Shown: positions 41,873-54,430, counted from the first letter of the stretch. The stretch is 64,000 bases of DNA from Eonycteris spelaea (GCA_003508835.1 PUFA01000181.1:1240001-1304000); one strand, 5' to 3'. Notes: generated from the letters alone by a model not told the origin. Numbers and translations are program-made.

Positions 41873-42047
41873 TAGTGGTTTTCAAACGTATCAGAATTAC
41901 CTGGAGGGCTTGTTGAAATACTGATTTCTGGACCCCAACCCAATTCCTGATTTAATAGATCTGGGATAGGACCCGAAATTTTGCATTTTTAACAAATTCT
42001 GGATGATGGTATCTGCTGGTCCCGGGACCACACCTTGTGGACCACTG
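41873..42047 (+). mobile_element. MER5A-like hAT (Charlie) MITE just upstream of NSRP1
   Basis: About 175 bp with terminal inverted repeats: opens 'tagtggttttcaaac' and closes 'gtggaccactg'. The interior 'cctggagggcttgttgaaat' and 'tcccgggaccacaccttg' is diagnostic of MER5A. The flanking octamers GACTAGGG and GCCTAGAA may be the decayed 8-bp target duplication. It ends about 235 bp before the NSRP1 ATG. Confidence 0.85.
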
Positions 42048-42179
42048 GCCTAGAATTTTGTCATTCCTTTGTTCTCACTGATTTCGAGGCCGCCAGGGTT
42101 TCCAAACGAAACCAAAAGCCAAAAGAACCCGGTTCCTAACAGTGTGAAATCAACTCAGAAGAAGGATCCAGCCGCTAGG

Positions 42180-42281
42180 GTGGTTCCAAAGCCGCGCGAG
42201 AATTTACGTGACTACGTCAGCGTCTGCGTCAGCGTCACGTCGGCGTCGGCGTCGGCCACGTTCAGCGGAGACGAGAGCAAG
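42180..42281 (+). promoter_or_regulatory. NSRP1: NSRP1 / miR-423 promoter core and 5' UTR with CRE-like cluster
   Basis: A sharp rise in CpG content sets this off from AT-rich flanks. CRE/ATF-like half sites are packed here: TTACGTGA (42204), TACGTCAG (42213), TGCGTCAG (42225) and GCGTCACG (42232), followed by three CGTCGG hexamers (42238-42255). No TATA box is visible, which fits a broadly expressed gene. The transcription start cannot be placed exactly. The same promoter should drive miR-423 in intron 1. Confidence 0.6.
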
Positions 42282-42301
42282 ATGGCGATTCCGGGCAGGC
42301 A
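42282..42301 (+). CDS. NSRP1: NSRP1 exon 1 coding part (first 6 codons plus 2 bases)
   Basis: ATG in a strong context (A at -3, G at +4) begins MAIPGR and the first two bases of a glutamine codon; donor CA|gtgagt starts at 42302. This is the start of NSRP1 (also CCDC55/NSrp70), a nuclear-speckle RS-related protein that regulates alternative splice-site choice. The MAIPGRQYGL N-terminus across exons 1 and 2 is the recognisable signature. The gene stands in its expected place directly downstream of EFCAB5 on the same strand. Confidence 0.93.
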
Positions 42302-42513
42302 GTGAGTGATCCGGGAGTTAGGGTCAGGCTGGGGAATGAGAAACAACGGCGACTGTCTTTGGCTGAGGAGTAAAAGTGCACTGGAAGTGAAGGGGCTGTG
42401 TCGTCAGGGATAGAAACGGGAAAAGCGAGAAATCCCGAGGAACACGTATTCCCCTCCCCCTTCACATTTTCCAGGATGGAAGCCCGAAGTTTGAGGGAGA
42501 AACTTGTGAGGAA

Positions 42514-42607
42514 ATAAAGGAAGTTAGGCTGAGGGGCAGAGAGCGAGACTTTTCTATTTTCCAAAAGCTCGGTCTGAGGCCCCTCAGTCTTGCTTCCTAC
42601 CCCGCGC
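42514..42607 (+). ncRNA. MIR423: miR-423 precursor hairpin (intron 1 of NSRP1)
   Basis: The 94-nt hairpin matches the conserved mammalian mir-423. The 5p arm is at 42530-42552 (starts tgaggggcagagagcg) and the 3p arm at 42566-42588 (starts agctcggtctgaggcc). The two arms pair around a short AT-rich loop (ttctattttcc). It lies 213 bp after the exon 1 donor in the same orientation, so it is processed from the NSRP1 primary transcript. Mature sequences appear unchanged from the human ones as I remember them. Confidence 0.97.
42521..42595 (-). ncRNA. MIR3184: Antisense mir-3184-type hairpin position
   Basis: The reverse complement of mir-423 also folds, and in human it is annotated as mir-3184. 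The corresponding 75 nt are conserved here. Whether it is transcribed from the minus strand in this species cannot be told; no separate promoter is visible. Confidence 0.45.
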
Positions 42608-43468
42608 TTGAGTTTCTCTCCCCGTTTGGATGCCTTCAAAGGCAATGAGAAGAGACAATTCCTGGCTTCCTTAGCGGGCCTTTTTCTCCTTGGCAGCTCA
42701 AGTCCCGACTCCCGCCCTCCCTTTTCGTTTTAGGAATGTGCTGAGAAGCCACAGAAAAGGGTAGGCATATAGGGAATTGGGGTTTACGTTGCCGCAAAAG
42801 AAACATTGTCCTTGGAAGTTTTACTTTTGCTGTGTAATCCTTTGATGTGGCTTCCTGAGATTGCTGCATTTTAAAGGCCAAAATGTGGGAAATTAAATGA
42901 GTTGGCTGATGATGTTCTCTCAGACGCTTCAAGACAAAGCAAGTGAGCCTACTAAAGTGTAATGGAAATTTACCCTATGACTACTTGGGTTTTTCAGTTA
43001 ATGCAATCTTTAAAAAAAATTTTGTGGGTGATGTTACCCAATAACTTATTTAAAATTGTGTAAGTACCCAGTAAGAAAAAAATATATATTTTCTTGACTC
43101 CTGTTAGACCACAAGGGTAATTTAGAGTTTTTTTTTTATTTTTAATGGACATAAACTGAGCTTTCCATTAACATGTTCTTTTTAAAACCTTACTATCATT
43201 TCACCATCTAAAACATTTCTGAACTGTTCAATTACTTCTCTTCTTTGCTTACAATGGTATTTCAGTTTGGCCCCTGTCCACAAATAATTACTTAGAGTAA
43301 AATTATAAAATTTTAACACAGCGTTTTGGCGATGATTGAGAATCAGAAAGTGTTATATGTTCATAGGCTGACATTTTGAATTGGTAGCTTCATCTGGAAG
43401 AAGTAGTAAATATATTATTTTTAAACATTTAAATATAACGGTGTAATTTTTATTTCAAAAAAATACAG

Positions 43469-43562
43469 GTATGGGCTTATTTTGCCAAAGAAAGCACAGC
43501 AGTTGCTCCCTGTTTTGCAGAAACCATCAGTGTTTGGGAATGATTCTGATGATGATGATGAG
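43469..43562 (+). CDS. NSRP1: NSRP1 exon 2
   Basis: Acceptor 'ttcaaaaaaatacag' ends at 43468; donor GATGAG|gtaagg starts at 43563. The first base completes the exon 1 glutamine; then come 31 codons: YGLILPKKAQQLLPVLQKPS, then VFGNDSDDDDE with its acidic end. The exon ends in phase 0. The next exon, which should begin the coiled-coil region, is not in the window. Confidence 0.95.
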
Positions 43563-44294
43563 GTAAGGGAACCTGTTTTTCTACTGAATTATTGGAAATA
43601 CATATTTTTAAAATTGAATTTTATGTTGTTGGCTTAGTTATTTGTCAATATAGTGTATTTGGAGTATGTTATCATTTACAGAATTATCAAAGGGAATATT
43701 TAAAGAAAGAAGCACCGCTGATTATTTTTTTCCTTTGTAAGTGATACATGGACAACCTGATTTTTTTTCCCGAAAGCTATGAACTTCAGTTGTTTTTAAG
43801 GAATTACGTGGTCATTTTAGGCAACTAATAGTGATGTAACAAAATTGTGGGTGTAAAGTTCCCTGAAAATAAGCTGTTAAGATATCACCAATTTCCTAGA
43901 AATTTTTATTAGCAAAGTAGTTTTTTATGAGAGTACTTTTATGGTTAATCGGTGTCTTATAAGTGTAATCGCTAGGTGTTATAATGATGGTAATATGTGA
44001 AGTTACTATAGATAGTACTACAGTAATAACATCTAATATGAACATTTTATGTTTTCCTGTGAAACCCACAGTTTATAGCAGAAACAAAACCAAATGTCTG
44101 CTTATCTAATACCTCAGTCATTTTCTATATTTCTAAAAGAACTTTTGTATCAGTCTGGTGCTTCCTTTACTTTGGCAGAAAAATAGCTTCTGTTTCAGTT
44201 TTTACTAATTATGTAATAGCATAGGTAGGTAATTGAACATATTTGATACTTTGCTTCTTGCTTTCCTCCTGTTGAAGCAATTGACTCTAGATGG

Positions 44295-44975
44295 CTCACC
44301 TTTTTTAAAAATGGAGGTATAATTTACATATAATAAGACTAATGGATTTTAAGTGTACAAGTTGAAGACTGTTGACAAATGTTTATGCCCTGGTCAAGAA
44401 TATAGAACATTCCCCTCTGCCCTGAAAGTTCTTTAATACTCCTTTGCATTCATTCTACTTCCCCACATTCTGCCCCTGACAACTATCTCATTGTGGTTTT
44501 GATTGCATTTCCCTAATGGCCAATGATGTTGGCCATTTGTGTATATCGTCTTTGGAGAAATGTCTTTATATCATTTGCCTATTTTTTAATTGGTTGACAT
44601 GTGAGTTGTGAGATTTCTTTACATATTCTAGATACAAGTCCCTTATTAGAGATAATCTGTAAATATTTTCTTCCATTCTGTGGATTGTCTCTTCATTTTC
44701 TTGATAATGTCCTTCGAAGCACAAAAGTTCAGTTTTAAGGAAGTCTATTTTTTTTTCTTAGGTTGCTTCCTGCCTGCTTTGGTATCATAGCTAAGAAACC
44801 ATTGCTTAATCCAAGGTCAAAAAGATTTGTGCCGAAGTTTTCTAAGAATTTCATAGTTACAGCTCTTAAATTTATGTCTTTGATTCATTTTGAGTTAACT
44901 TTTTTTAATGCGGTTTGAAGTAGAGGGTCCAACTTCATTCTTTGCATGTGGATATTCAGTGTCCCAACAGCAGTT
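44295..44975 (-). mobile_element. LINE-1 3' fragment, antisense
   Basis: 'tggaggtataatttacatat', 'tctcattgtggttttgatt', 'tttacatattctagataca' and 'ccatttattga'-type text near the end are antisense LINE-1 3' UTR and ORF2 C-terminus. Confidence 0.75.
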
Positions 44976-47900
44976 GTTGAAGACTATTCTTCCATTGAAT
45001 TGATAGCACCCTTGTGGTTTATTTAACATACAAATAATTTTTAAATCATTTTTCTGTGGAGACAACAGAAAAATATAGCGTGCTTATTCTGTAGTTTCAC
45101 ATAAGTCATCTTGGCACACCATGTACTAATACAAAGCAACATATTCTCCAGTTTGAGAAGAATGGGTTTATACAAGTGATCTAGAAAGTTTACTTATGTT
45201 TTTGCCATTTCTTTTCCATTGTGAAATGAGACTAGTGATGGCTGGACAGTGGGTACACTAGAGTCAGAAAAGATAGGTCTAGGCCATTTTGTTTTTCTTT
45301 CCCTTCCTCAATCCTCTTCTTCTTTTTTTTTTTTTGTAGAGGGACTTTAATAGAGAAAATTGATTACATAGGTGATAGAACACTTGAGAAGCCAAACAAA
45401 GATAGAGATTAGCAGTAATAAGAAGCAAATAGTGATAAATGGAGGAGTACAGGTAGGAGACAGGTCCTGGAGGCCATGGCTGGGGTTACCGTGTGGGAAC
45501 TGGACATTTTCAGAAGGAGTCGAAGCCACTAGGGAGATTCAGTATTAGAAAAGCAGAGAGAAATACCTTGTCTTTTCCCTTTCTCCTACCCTCCAATATA
45601 CATTCTTTTGTCTTCTTTTAGTGGAGCCCAGCCAGAACCCACTGATAAGGGAGCTGCAGCTTTTTTTCATGAACAGAATATAAAACTCTTCTTTAGTAGC
45701 ATAATTTCTTTACCTAGTAAAAAAAAAATCAGTTTGGTGAATTCCAGCTTATCCTCATAAGTAAATTTTTTGGTTGAGTATATTATTTAAATATACGTGA
45801 GGTTTGACTGTAAAATCTCTATAAAATTATTGATGCTTTAGAAAATATAGAGAAAGATATTTTGGTTTACATTTTTTATTTTATTTAAGTTTCCCCTCTT
45901 GAGGAGGGCATTTGGTATGCATGGAGGGAGCTACTTTGAAGCACATCCATCTGTTGTTTTCAGCAATTCAGCTGAAGCAGTCAAGAGCCCAAATTTAAGA
46001 TCAGACTTTTCCTTTCAGTGGTCCAGCAGAAGGGCCCTAGCAAATGAATTCTGTTTTAATATGTACTTGTACCCAGAGTTGGTTTAAAAAATGGGATAGT
46101 GATAATCTAGTATCTTAAATTATTATTTAAATGTTCTTTTTAAAATTATTAGAACTAATTAGGGATTATCATTATTTGGTTCAGAAGTAGGAGAGATGAA
46201 GAGTTTTTGCCCCATATGATTTAAGAGGGCCATACTATGTCCAAATGTTAACTGTCTGATCATAAGGGTTTGAGTGTTTTTGCTATGATGGTAATGAGTT
46301 TATCTTATTTTTTTCCCAGTCCCATTGCCACCACCTTCATTACTCTCTCTTGGATTATTCTAGCTTTATAACTAATTTCCTTATTACCTGTCTCTCCTCA
46401 AATTCAGTTTGAATCACTGTTATTCTCTCATTCTTGAACCTAATTGTATTTAAATCTGCACTGCTAATCCTGATACTAAAAGCCTTTCCTATACTTTGGT
46501 TTCAAATGATTATTACCATTTTCTCCTAACTGTTGTTCCTCCATGCGAAGTACACTGGCGTATTTGTTGGTTTTCACAAGTCTACTTTTCTTTACACCGA
46601 AAATCTTCACATTTTATATGTCAGAATTATAGCCATCCTTCAAAATCCATTGCAGAAACTGCCGCTTTTAAGATTTCCCATACTGGAAACAAACTCTTCC
46701 TTTTTCTGATGCTCTTTACCTTTCTTGGAGCACTTAGCTTTTTATACCTTGGATTATAAGTTATTTGCATGCAATTCTTGTATGAGCTCCATCGGTCAGG
46801 ATATGGATATCTGTGCTGGCTTTCAAGAATGAGTAAAATATTTTAATATATTGTAAAGAGCCAAGTAGTAGATGTTTGAGAGTTTGTAGGCCAGCTCCTC
46901 AACTTTGCTCTCATAGAGTGAAAGCCATTAGAAAATATGTAAATGAATGAACATGACTGATTTGTTCTAATAAACTACAAAAAGGGAGGCAGCTGGATTT
47001 GGCTTTAAATTGCTGACCTCTGATCTATACAGTTCTCAAAAATATGTATGATAACTAATTTTCACAAGTGTTGTAAGGTGGTTCATGATTAGTTAAATGT
47101 TACATGACAAGTCAAAGTCAAAGGAAGTTGCGTGAACTTCCTTTTAGATATTTCTCCATGATAAATGCTTATTTAACAGAACATAATGAATTTTCCTTTA
47201 GTTTTGGCAGTTCATATGCTTATTTCTAGATAATGATATTCTTCTGAGATCCCATTTTGCAATATAGTACATATTCCTGAAGAAGTATGACCCATATAAC
47301 CTAAGAATTGTTGCTTTTAGATAAAGATACAAAATTCCTTGATCTCTTTGAAAGAGAGTACCAAGTTATACTAGATAGCTAAAATTTGTTAATTTAGTTT
47401 TATATATAAACTGTCAGATAAATGGTGGATGATAGTAATAATTATACTTTGAGACTCTCAGAAAGCCATGGTATAGTCTTTTTATAAGTTAAGCATTCAT
47501 TTTCATAGATAAAAACATTTATAAAAACAAAGAAAAACACTAAAACCCCAACAGGAAAGTGAGGAAAATACATTTATAGACAAATACAGAAGAAATTTAA
47601 GTATCTACTAAACATTAAAAATATTTAATATTACTATATTAAAGACATGTAAATTAGGACAACATTGAGCTGCCATTTTTTACTATATTAACAAATACTT
47701 GTAAAAAATAATAAGGTTTTGATGAAATGGGCATGCAGAGTTTGTTAGTGTAAATTGGTGTCTTTTTTTGCAAAGAGTTTTGCAATTTGTATCAATCCTT
47801 TAAAAGTTAAGTATATTTAACCCACTATGTCAATCAGAAGACAGAAACCATGCCAGTATTTTCCCTTTAAAAATTGTCTTAAGGAAATTGTCAGAAATTT

Positions 47901-49359
47901 GTATTAAAACTTAATATGTATTCAGAGGTCTTTATTTGTTTTTGTTTATGATAGCAAAAGCCTAGAATCAGTTCAACTTTCAACAGTGAAACATGGCTAA
48001 GTAAAGTGTGGTGCAAATTGTTATACTTAAAATCAAAGGAAAAAGTAAAAGCATTTCAGAATATTAATAGTAATTGTCTTTGCAGTGGACTTATGAGTAG
48101 TTATTTTGTTTTTTATACCTTTCTGTATTTTCCAAATTTCTACAATAGTTTTGTAATCGAAAAAATATTTTTAAGAAAAATTTGGTGAATTTTAAGGAAT
48201 TCCTGTAAGATACTTCATTTTCAAATTATACTAAAATATACAAGGAAATAACATTTCATCTAATTAAAGGCATAATATGAGAGGGAGATAGAGAATATTG
48301 GAATTATTTAAAAACATGAAATTAAAGGTGAATAAAGCAGAATACAAAATTAAATATGTACAAATGGCCAGACAGAACTATGTGCATATATATAAGTAGA
48401 AAATAAATGAAAACTTATTGATGATAGTATCAAGGTTTTTATTTATTTTTTTTCAAAATTATGTTTTTACTTCATTGTTACAATTTTGAAGAATGGGAGA
48501 TAAGCTTTAAAAAAAGATAACCATAATTGTATATTCCAAAAGTTAGAAACGTTAACAGGATACTGAATTTCATGATATGCTTTCATTGCTTTCACTATCT
48601 TAATCTTTCTTCACTTTAATTCCAATTTTTAAAAAAACACTGTCCTGAAAAAATAAAAGTCTTTATAGGTCTGTTTTTCTATTGAAAAATTAGTCATTTT
48701 AGAAGCCTGTTTAGCTTGTTCTAATGGTAGGAAAAAGTTAAAATTTTAATCTATTTGAACATTGTAGTACAGCTGAATCAATAAATTGTTTCAGTTGTGA
48801 TTTTTCATCAGTTATAATTTCCTATTTCTCAGGATATAGTCTGGTATAGTTCAAATAAAGTGACAGTTTTGTGTAGACATGACAAAGCATATTGTGAAAA
48901 TGGCAGGAAATTGGGTTACTTTAATGATGGATAAGAATTGTTTACATTTTTCTCATATACTACTGAACTGAATTTCTAGAAATTCATATCTCTGATAGCA
49001 GTATTAGCAATGAGGGCTTTAAAAATTCATCCCTTGACCTGCTGGACCTGATGTCTGAGAATGAAACAACAAAATGCTAGAAGGATAGCAATAAATGATA
49101 GAATTCTGTTAGGAGTGGGAGAGATGGCAAGGGAATTCTATTCTCCTTATTTTATCTACCTGTAGGATAAGAGCATTCCAGAAGTAGCTGAAAGAACCCA
49201 GGTTATGAAGATGAAATGAAGTAGGAATTTTTGTTCTTTTTTAGGAAAGAAATGGTATTAATCCTGAGTCCTCATGTACATTGCTTTGTGAGTCTCTGTT
49301 TAAATCTTTGTTTCAGCCAAATTTACTTATGTTGGCACATGGGTAAATTATTTCAAAAA

Positions 49360-50454
49360 AGTCTTTTTGGTCTGAAATATTATTGAATTATTGAATTTTT
49401 CAACTCCAGAGTTTGTTTTTATAATTTCTCTGTATTGGTATTCTGTTTGTTGAAACATTGTTCTCATACTTTTTAGTTCTTTAGACATAGTTTCCTTCAG
49501 TTCTTTGAATGAATTTATTCTGTGCGTGGATCACACTTTATTGTTTCTTTGCATGTCTCATAATTTTCCGTTGAAAACATTTAAAATAATGTAGTGACTG
49601 GGAATCAGAGCCTCCCCTCTTCTTGTTTGTTGTTTTTATGTTTTTATTGTTTCTATCTTTTGTTAGTGACTTTTCTGAATTCTTAAAGTTTGTATTCATC
49701 ACTGTGTGTGGCCACTGAAGTATTCTTGATTATTAGCTTAGTGGTCAGCCAATGATTTGACAGCGATTTCCTCAAACACCTGCAACTAAGTCTCTCTGAT
49801 CTGTCTAGAGGTTCTGAGTCCCATTCTGTAGGATACAGCTTCAATATACAGCCAGGCATTTTACAACTTTGCTTTAGCCTTCACTTCTTGCTTGTGATTA
49901 ATTGTGAGATGAGTTGTGAGAGTTTAGAACTTCTCAGGTATTTCCTGATCATGCACAAAGGTCTTTGTATGTATGTGGACTTCATGATCCCCAGGTATAT
50001 GTTCAAGCTTTTAAAATCCCCTATGGACATTCTATTCCTCAGCTTTACTTTTTAAGCTTTGTTCGATTAGCATGTTGTTTATCTTAGTTGTTAGAACTAT
50101 TATCCACTGCCTCAGGCAACCCTGATGTTCAACAGTTGTCTTTGATTGTTTTTGACAGCTGCCCCCAGGGAAAAGACTTCTTTACTTGGCAGCTCTGTCA
50201 AGTCAAATAAAGACATCATTGAGAGTGGTTGGTGTCTTCTAGGAACTACCAGAGAGATCCAAAAATAATTCTCTGAGATAGGGGTCTTGAAAGAGTTCTA
50301 ACCTCATTCTGCCCCCGCTCCAGTGGCTGCCAGACTGCTGGTTTCTACCATGGGTGTGGGCTGCTGTTTTTAGGCTATTGTGGCACTTGGAAAGGAATGA
50401 TAGAAGTAGGGCAAGTTAAAATGTTTCAAAGTTCTTACTGAGATTTAGCTATTC
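49360..50454 (-). mobile_element. Older LINE-1 5' region, antisense (left part of a split element)
   Basis: Antisense ORF1/5' UTR text of an old LINE-1 subfamily ('ctttgcatgtctcataattt', 'agtgactgggaatcagagcc'). It appears to resume at 53080-53265 ('ggattgctgtaagcctttga', 'tactctgccattttccgtga'), with the HAL1-like element lodged between. Confidence 0.6.
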
Positions 50455-53070
50455 TTTTATTATTATTATTAGTTTAGTTTTTAGTTCTAGTTGGCATACA
50501 AAATCAGTTTCAGGTGTATAACATAGGAATTAGACATCTATATAACTCACAACATGATCACCCCAATAAATCTAGCCCCCGTGACACTGCGCATAGTTAT
50601 TACAATATTATTGGCTATATTCGTTGTGTTATATTTTCTATCTCAATGACTATTTTGTAACTACCAATTTGTACTACTTAATCCCTTGCCTCTTTTGCAC
50701 TGACCCCCAAAACTGCCTCTCAGCTAGTAACCCTCAAATTGTTATCTGTATGAGTTTGATTCTGTTTTTTGTTTATTTTGTTCTTTAGATTCCACATATA
50801 TGCACAATCACGTGGCATTTGCACACTACCCTCTCGGTCCATCATGACATATCTTTTTCCATCTCATTAGTTTTAGTCTGTGTGTGTCTTTTAATCTGAA
50901 GTGGGTCTCTTTGTAGGCAGCATGTGTAAGAGTCTTGTATTCTTATCCATTCCGCCACGCTGTCTTTTTTATTGGAGCACTTAATTCTTTTTCAATGAAG
51001 TACTTGTCAATGGATACATAGGTATTGCCATTCTTTATTTAGACTTTTCATACGTATTTTTTTTCTAAAAGAAGTTCCAATGTTTCCTGTAATACTGGCT
51101 TGGTGATGATGCACTTCTTTAGCATTTTCATGTCTAGGAAGCTCTTTATCTGTCCATCAATTCTAAATGATAGCTTTGCTGGGTAAAGTAATCTTGGTTG
51201 TAGGTCCTGGGTTTTCATTACTTTGAATATTTTATGCCAGGCTCTTCTGGCCTGTAAAGTTGCTGTTGAGAAATTAGCTGACAGTCTTATGGGAGCTCTC
51301 TTGTAGGTAAGCAGTTGCTTTTCTCCTACAGCTTTTAAGATTCTCTCTTCGAATTTAACCTTTGGCATTTTAATTATGTGTCTTGGTGTGGGCCTCTTTG
51401 AGTTCATCTTTGAGACAACTGAACTTCCTGGGATTGTATGTTTATATTCTTCACTAGGTTAGGGAAGTTTTCTGTCATTATTTCTTAAAATAGGTTTTCA
51501 ATCCCTTGCACTCTCTCTTCTTCCTCTGGTACCCCATGATGCAGATGTTGTTACATTTGACATCCCAGAGGCTTTTTAACTATTTTCATTATTTGGATTC
51601 TTTTTTGTTGTTTGCTTTTCTGATTGGGTGTCCTCTGCTACTCTATCCTCATGACACTGATTCAGTCCTCTGTTTCATCCACTCCGTTGATTCCTTCTAA
51701 TGTACTCTACATCCCAGGTATTGTAGTCTTCATTTCTGACTGGCTTCCTGTTTTCTCATCTCCTTTTTAATGTTTATTTTTATTAATTTTTTTATTTTTG
51801 TTAAAGTTCATCTACTCTTCCCCTAAGTTCTTGAGCATCCTTATAACGAGTGTTTTGAACCCGGCATCTGGTATATTACTTGTCTCCATTTTGGTGAATT
51901 CTTTTTCTGGATGTTCTCTCATGTGGAACATGCTTCTCTGTCTCCCCATTTTGGCTGCCTCCCTGTGTCTCTATGAATTAGGTAGGGCTTCTGAGTCTCC
52001 TGGTCTTAGTAGAGTGGTTTTATGTAGTAAGTGTGCTATTGGGCCGGTGGCATAGTCCTAGGAGGGGTCTAACTGCAGCCCAAATTCAGCTACGGCCTGT
52101 GCATCTCTGGGGCCACCTGGTAAGAGTCACCAAGCAATCCACATATGGCTGCCTCCTGTGCTGAGCTTATAGGTGCCCCAAGGGGGCAAGTCAGAAACCG
52201 AGGCTGGCTGCCACTAGTGCGGAGCTTGAGACTGCTCAGCAAGAGGTACAGACTATGTTGAGGCCAGATGCTGCTGCTTTGGGTTTTGTGAGAATTTGAT
52301 AGATTTTATGAAAATTCACAACAGGAGCCAAGACAGCCGGTTTGTATGGAATAAGTCACTGGAATCTGCTTGGGTAGGCCCACAAGTTGGGAGAGGCAGA
52401 GTCTCAAGGAATTCCCTGGGCAGAGCGACCTGTGTTATCTAGGTTGATGGCAACTATGTCTGCAGGCTGGGAGGAGGAGGGCTCAAAAGGAAGAGTGGTT
52501 TCTGCTTCACCTTTGTCTGGAAGCAAGCTGCCCCTCCAGTCTTCATCCTGAAGCTTGACAGCTCAGCACCTCCCTATATGCCCCTGTCACCCTGCAAGCA
52601 GCTGCCCCAGTGCTGGAGCTCAGAGCAAGCAGGTTCATAAGTGAGTAAAGCCGGGCATGAGACTTTTAAGAGGAAGTTCTCTGCTTCCTGCAGCCCATCA
52701 TCTCACTCAGCCACAACGTCTGCTGGTTTTCACAGCCAAAGGTTGTGAGGACTTCTCTTCCTGGCACTGGAACCCTGTACTGGGGAACCTAATGTGCAGC
52801 TGGGACCTCTCACTTCTCAGGTGGGAGAGGTGGCTCTGCAGCCAAAATAGCCATCCCAATTCTCAGTGGCCACACACAGTTGTAGGACCGAGCTGTTCTG
52901 CATCTCTGCTTCACCTGTCATTTTGAGACGATCTGGTTGTAGGGCTTCTCTTTAGCCAGACCTCAGGTGACTCCGTGTATTGGTTGCTCTGCAATTTTGT
53001 TATAATTTTCTTATGGTCACTAGAGGAGGTGTGCACAACCTCTACCTTCTACACCATCTTGCGAGCCCCT
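50455..53070 (-). mobile_element. Second HAL1-like LINE (ORF1-only), antisense
   Basis: Same order as the 20962-24360 element. The 3' tail and 3' UTR (50455-50830) go straight to an ORF2 5' stub ('gacatatctttttccatctc', about 50845-51040), then ORF1 (51048 to about 51960) and a GC-richer 5' UTR up to 'ctacaccatcttg' at about 53065. Its 3' UTR is shorter, apparently by a later deletion between CATG repeats. It is inserted in an older antisense LINE-1. Confidence 0.75.
51048..51407 (-). pseudogene. LINE-1 ORF1p C-terminal fragment
   Basis: The 119-codon frame has the ORF1p motifs RHIIKMPKVKFEERILKAVG, RAPIRLSANFSTATLQARRA and LQPRLLYPAKLSFRIDGQIK, then ends close to the expected ORF1 stop. It lacks the N-terminal half and is a relic. 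Confidence 0.8.
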
Positions 53071-53079
53071 CTCCAAGTG

Positions 53080-53265
53080 TTCTTGAATAATTGCTCCCTG
53101 GATTGCTGTAAGCCTTTGATTAATTTCCAGAGTTGTAAAAAAGCTGACTCTGACTTTTTTTTTTTTTTTTTGCCAGTGTGTTTCATACTTTTATGGAGAA
53201 GATAATTTTTGTTGGTCCATACTCTGCCATTTTCCGTGACTTCCCAGGCTGTCTTTGAAGCCTCT
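53080..53265 (-). mobile_element. Older LINE-1 5' end, right part of split element
   Basis: A continuation of the 49360-50454 antisense LINE-1 beyond the HAL1-like insertion; it includes a 19-base T run near 53156. Confidence 0.5.
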
Positions 53266-53409
53266 CCAGTACATTTTTGCATATTTCAATCAAAGTCATC
53301 TTGCTCGTTTTAAAATAACTATTGACTTCCTATTTTTTTTTTTTTTAGGATAAAGGCCAGGCTCCTTATTTTTGAGCTGCAGAGTTGTGTATTGTCTTAC
53401 ATTCTCTTC

Positions 53410-54430
53410 TCTGTAGCCACTTCTCCATGATGGTGTCCTATTCTTGTCCTTTCAAATTGACTTGGGTCATCTAAGTGAATTTTAGTGTCATCTTCAGTTT
53501 CATAATAAGAAAACTAAAGGAATTTTGGTTGGAATTGCATTGAATTTATATAGATTAGGAGAGAATCGATATTTTAATATTACAGCCTTCATTTGTAAAC
53601 TTGGCATATTTTTTTATTTGTTCAGGTGTTTTATATATACTTTAGTACATTTTTATAATTTATTCCATAGAGTTCATATTCATCTTTTGTTAGATTTATT
53701 TCTATATACCTTATAGCCCTCGTTGCTCTTAGATGAGGGATTTTTTTCTAATTTGTTATTACTAGTATCTGAATGCTTCTCATTTTTTTGTTGTTGGTTT
53801 AATTCTAGTACCTGTATCGTTCTAATAGTATAACTAATAATTCTTTTGGATTTCCTTTGTAGACAATTGTATTGTCTGAAAATAAGGATAATTTTATTTT
53901 CAATTCTTTTATCATGTATTTCTTTCTGTGTGTGTTATGTGTGTCTTACTGCATTGCCTGGAAACTACAATATAAATAGAAGCAGTGGTAGAAACATTGT
54001 TAAATTGCTGACTTTAATGGGAGTTGCTTAAATAAAGTTTCATGATTAACTGTGATATTTGCTATAAGGTTTTACTATTTCTGGTTTACCAAAAAGTTTT
54101 ATCATAAATGAGTATTAAATTGTAATTTTTTAGCATATATTAATGTGAGTTTATATTAAATTTTTGAAGTTAAATCATCCTTGCATTCCTGTAATATTTT
54201 GTTTTTAATTTGTTTCATTGCACTCTACTAGTCCTTTTGCCAGTGCCTTTATTTTTGTTTTGTTTTTTGGTTTTTGGTTTTTTTGAAATCTGTGGCTTGA
54301 TTTCATTGATGAGTAGTTTTTCAGCATCTGCTCATAGGAGCATTATTTCCTCAGTTCTGGATTGTTAAGGAATGGTTGTCTTTTGTGTTTACCACTTAAC
54401 TATTTATTCGAATGAGGTTAGTGTTTCTAG
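53410..54430 (-). mobile_element. LINE-1 ORF2 fragment, antisense
   Basis: 'ggaattgcattgaatttata', 'tacagccttcatttgtaaac', 'ttcattgcactctacta'-type text and 'tgatttcattgatgag' follow antisense ORF2 order with heavy decay. Confidence 0.65.

Noticed and set aside
42069..42305. 78-codon plus-strand frame reaching MAIPGRQ
   Set aside because: It runs through the promoter and 5' UTR. The established NSRP1 start is the ATG at 42282 in strong context.
42262..42645. 127-codon minus-strand open frame over the NSRP1 start and miR-423
   Set aside because: Stop codons are rare in GC-rich promoter DNA. The plus strand explains the region and no known motif is seen.
45310..45660. Acceptor-like 'tcttcttttag' followed by a short open stretch in NSRP1 intron 2
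   Set aside because: The following codons do not resemble NSRP1 exon 3, and a stop follows soon after.
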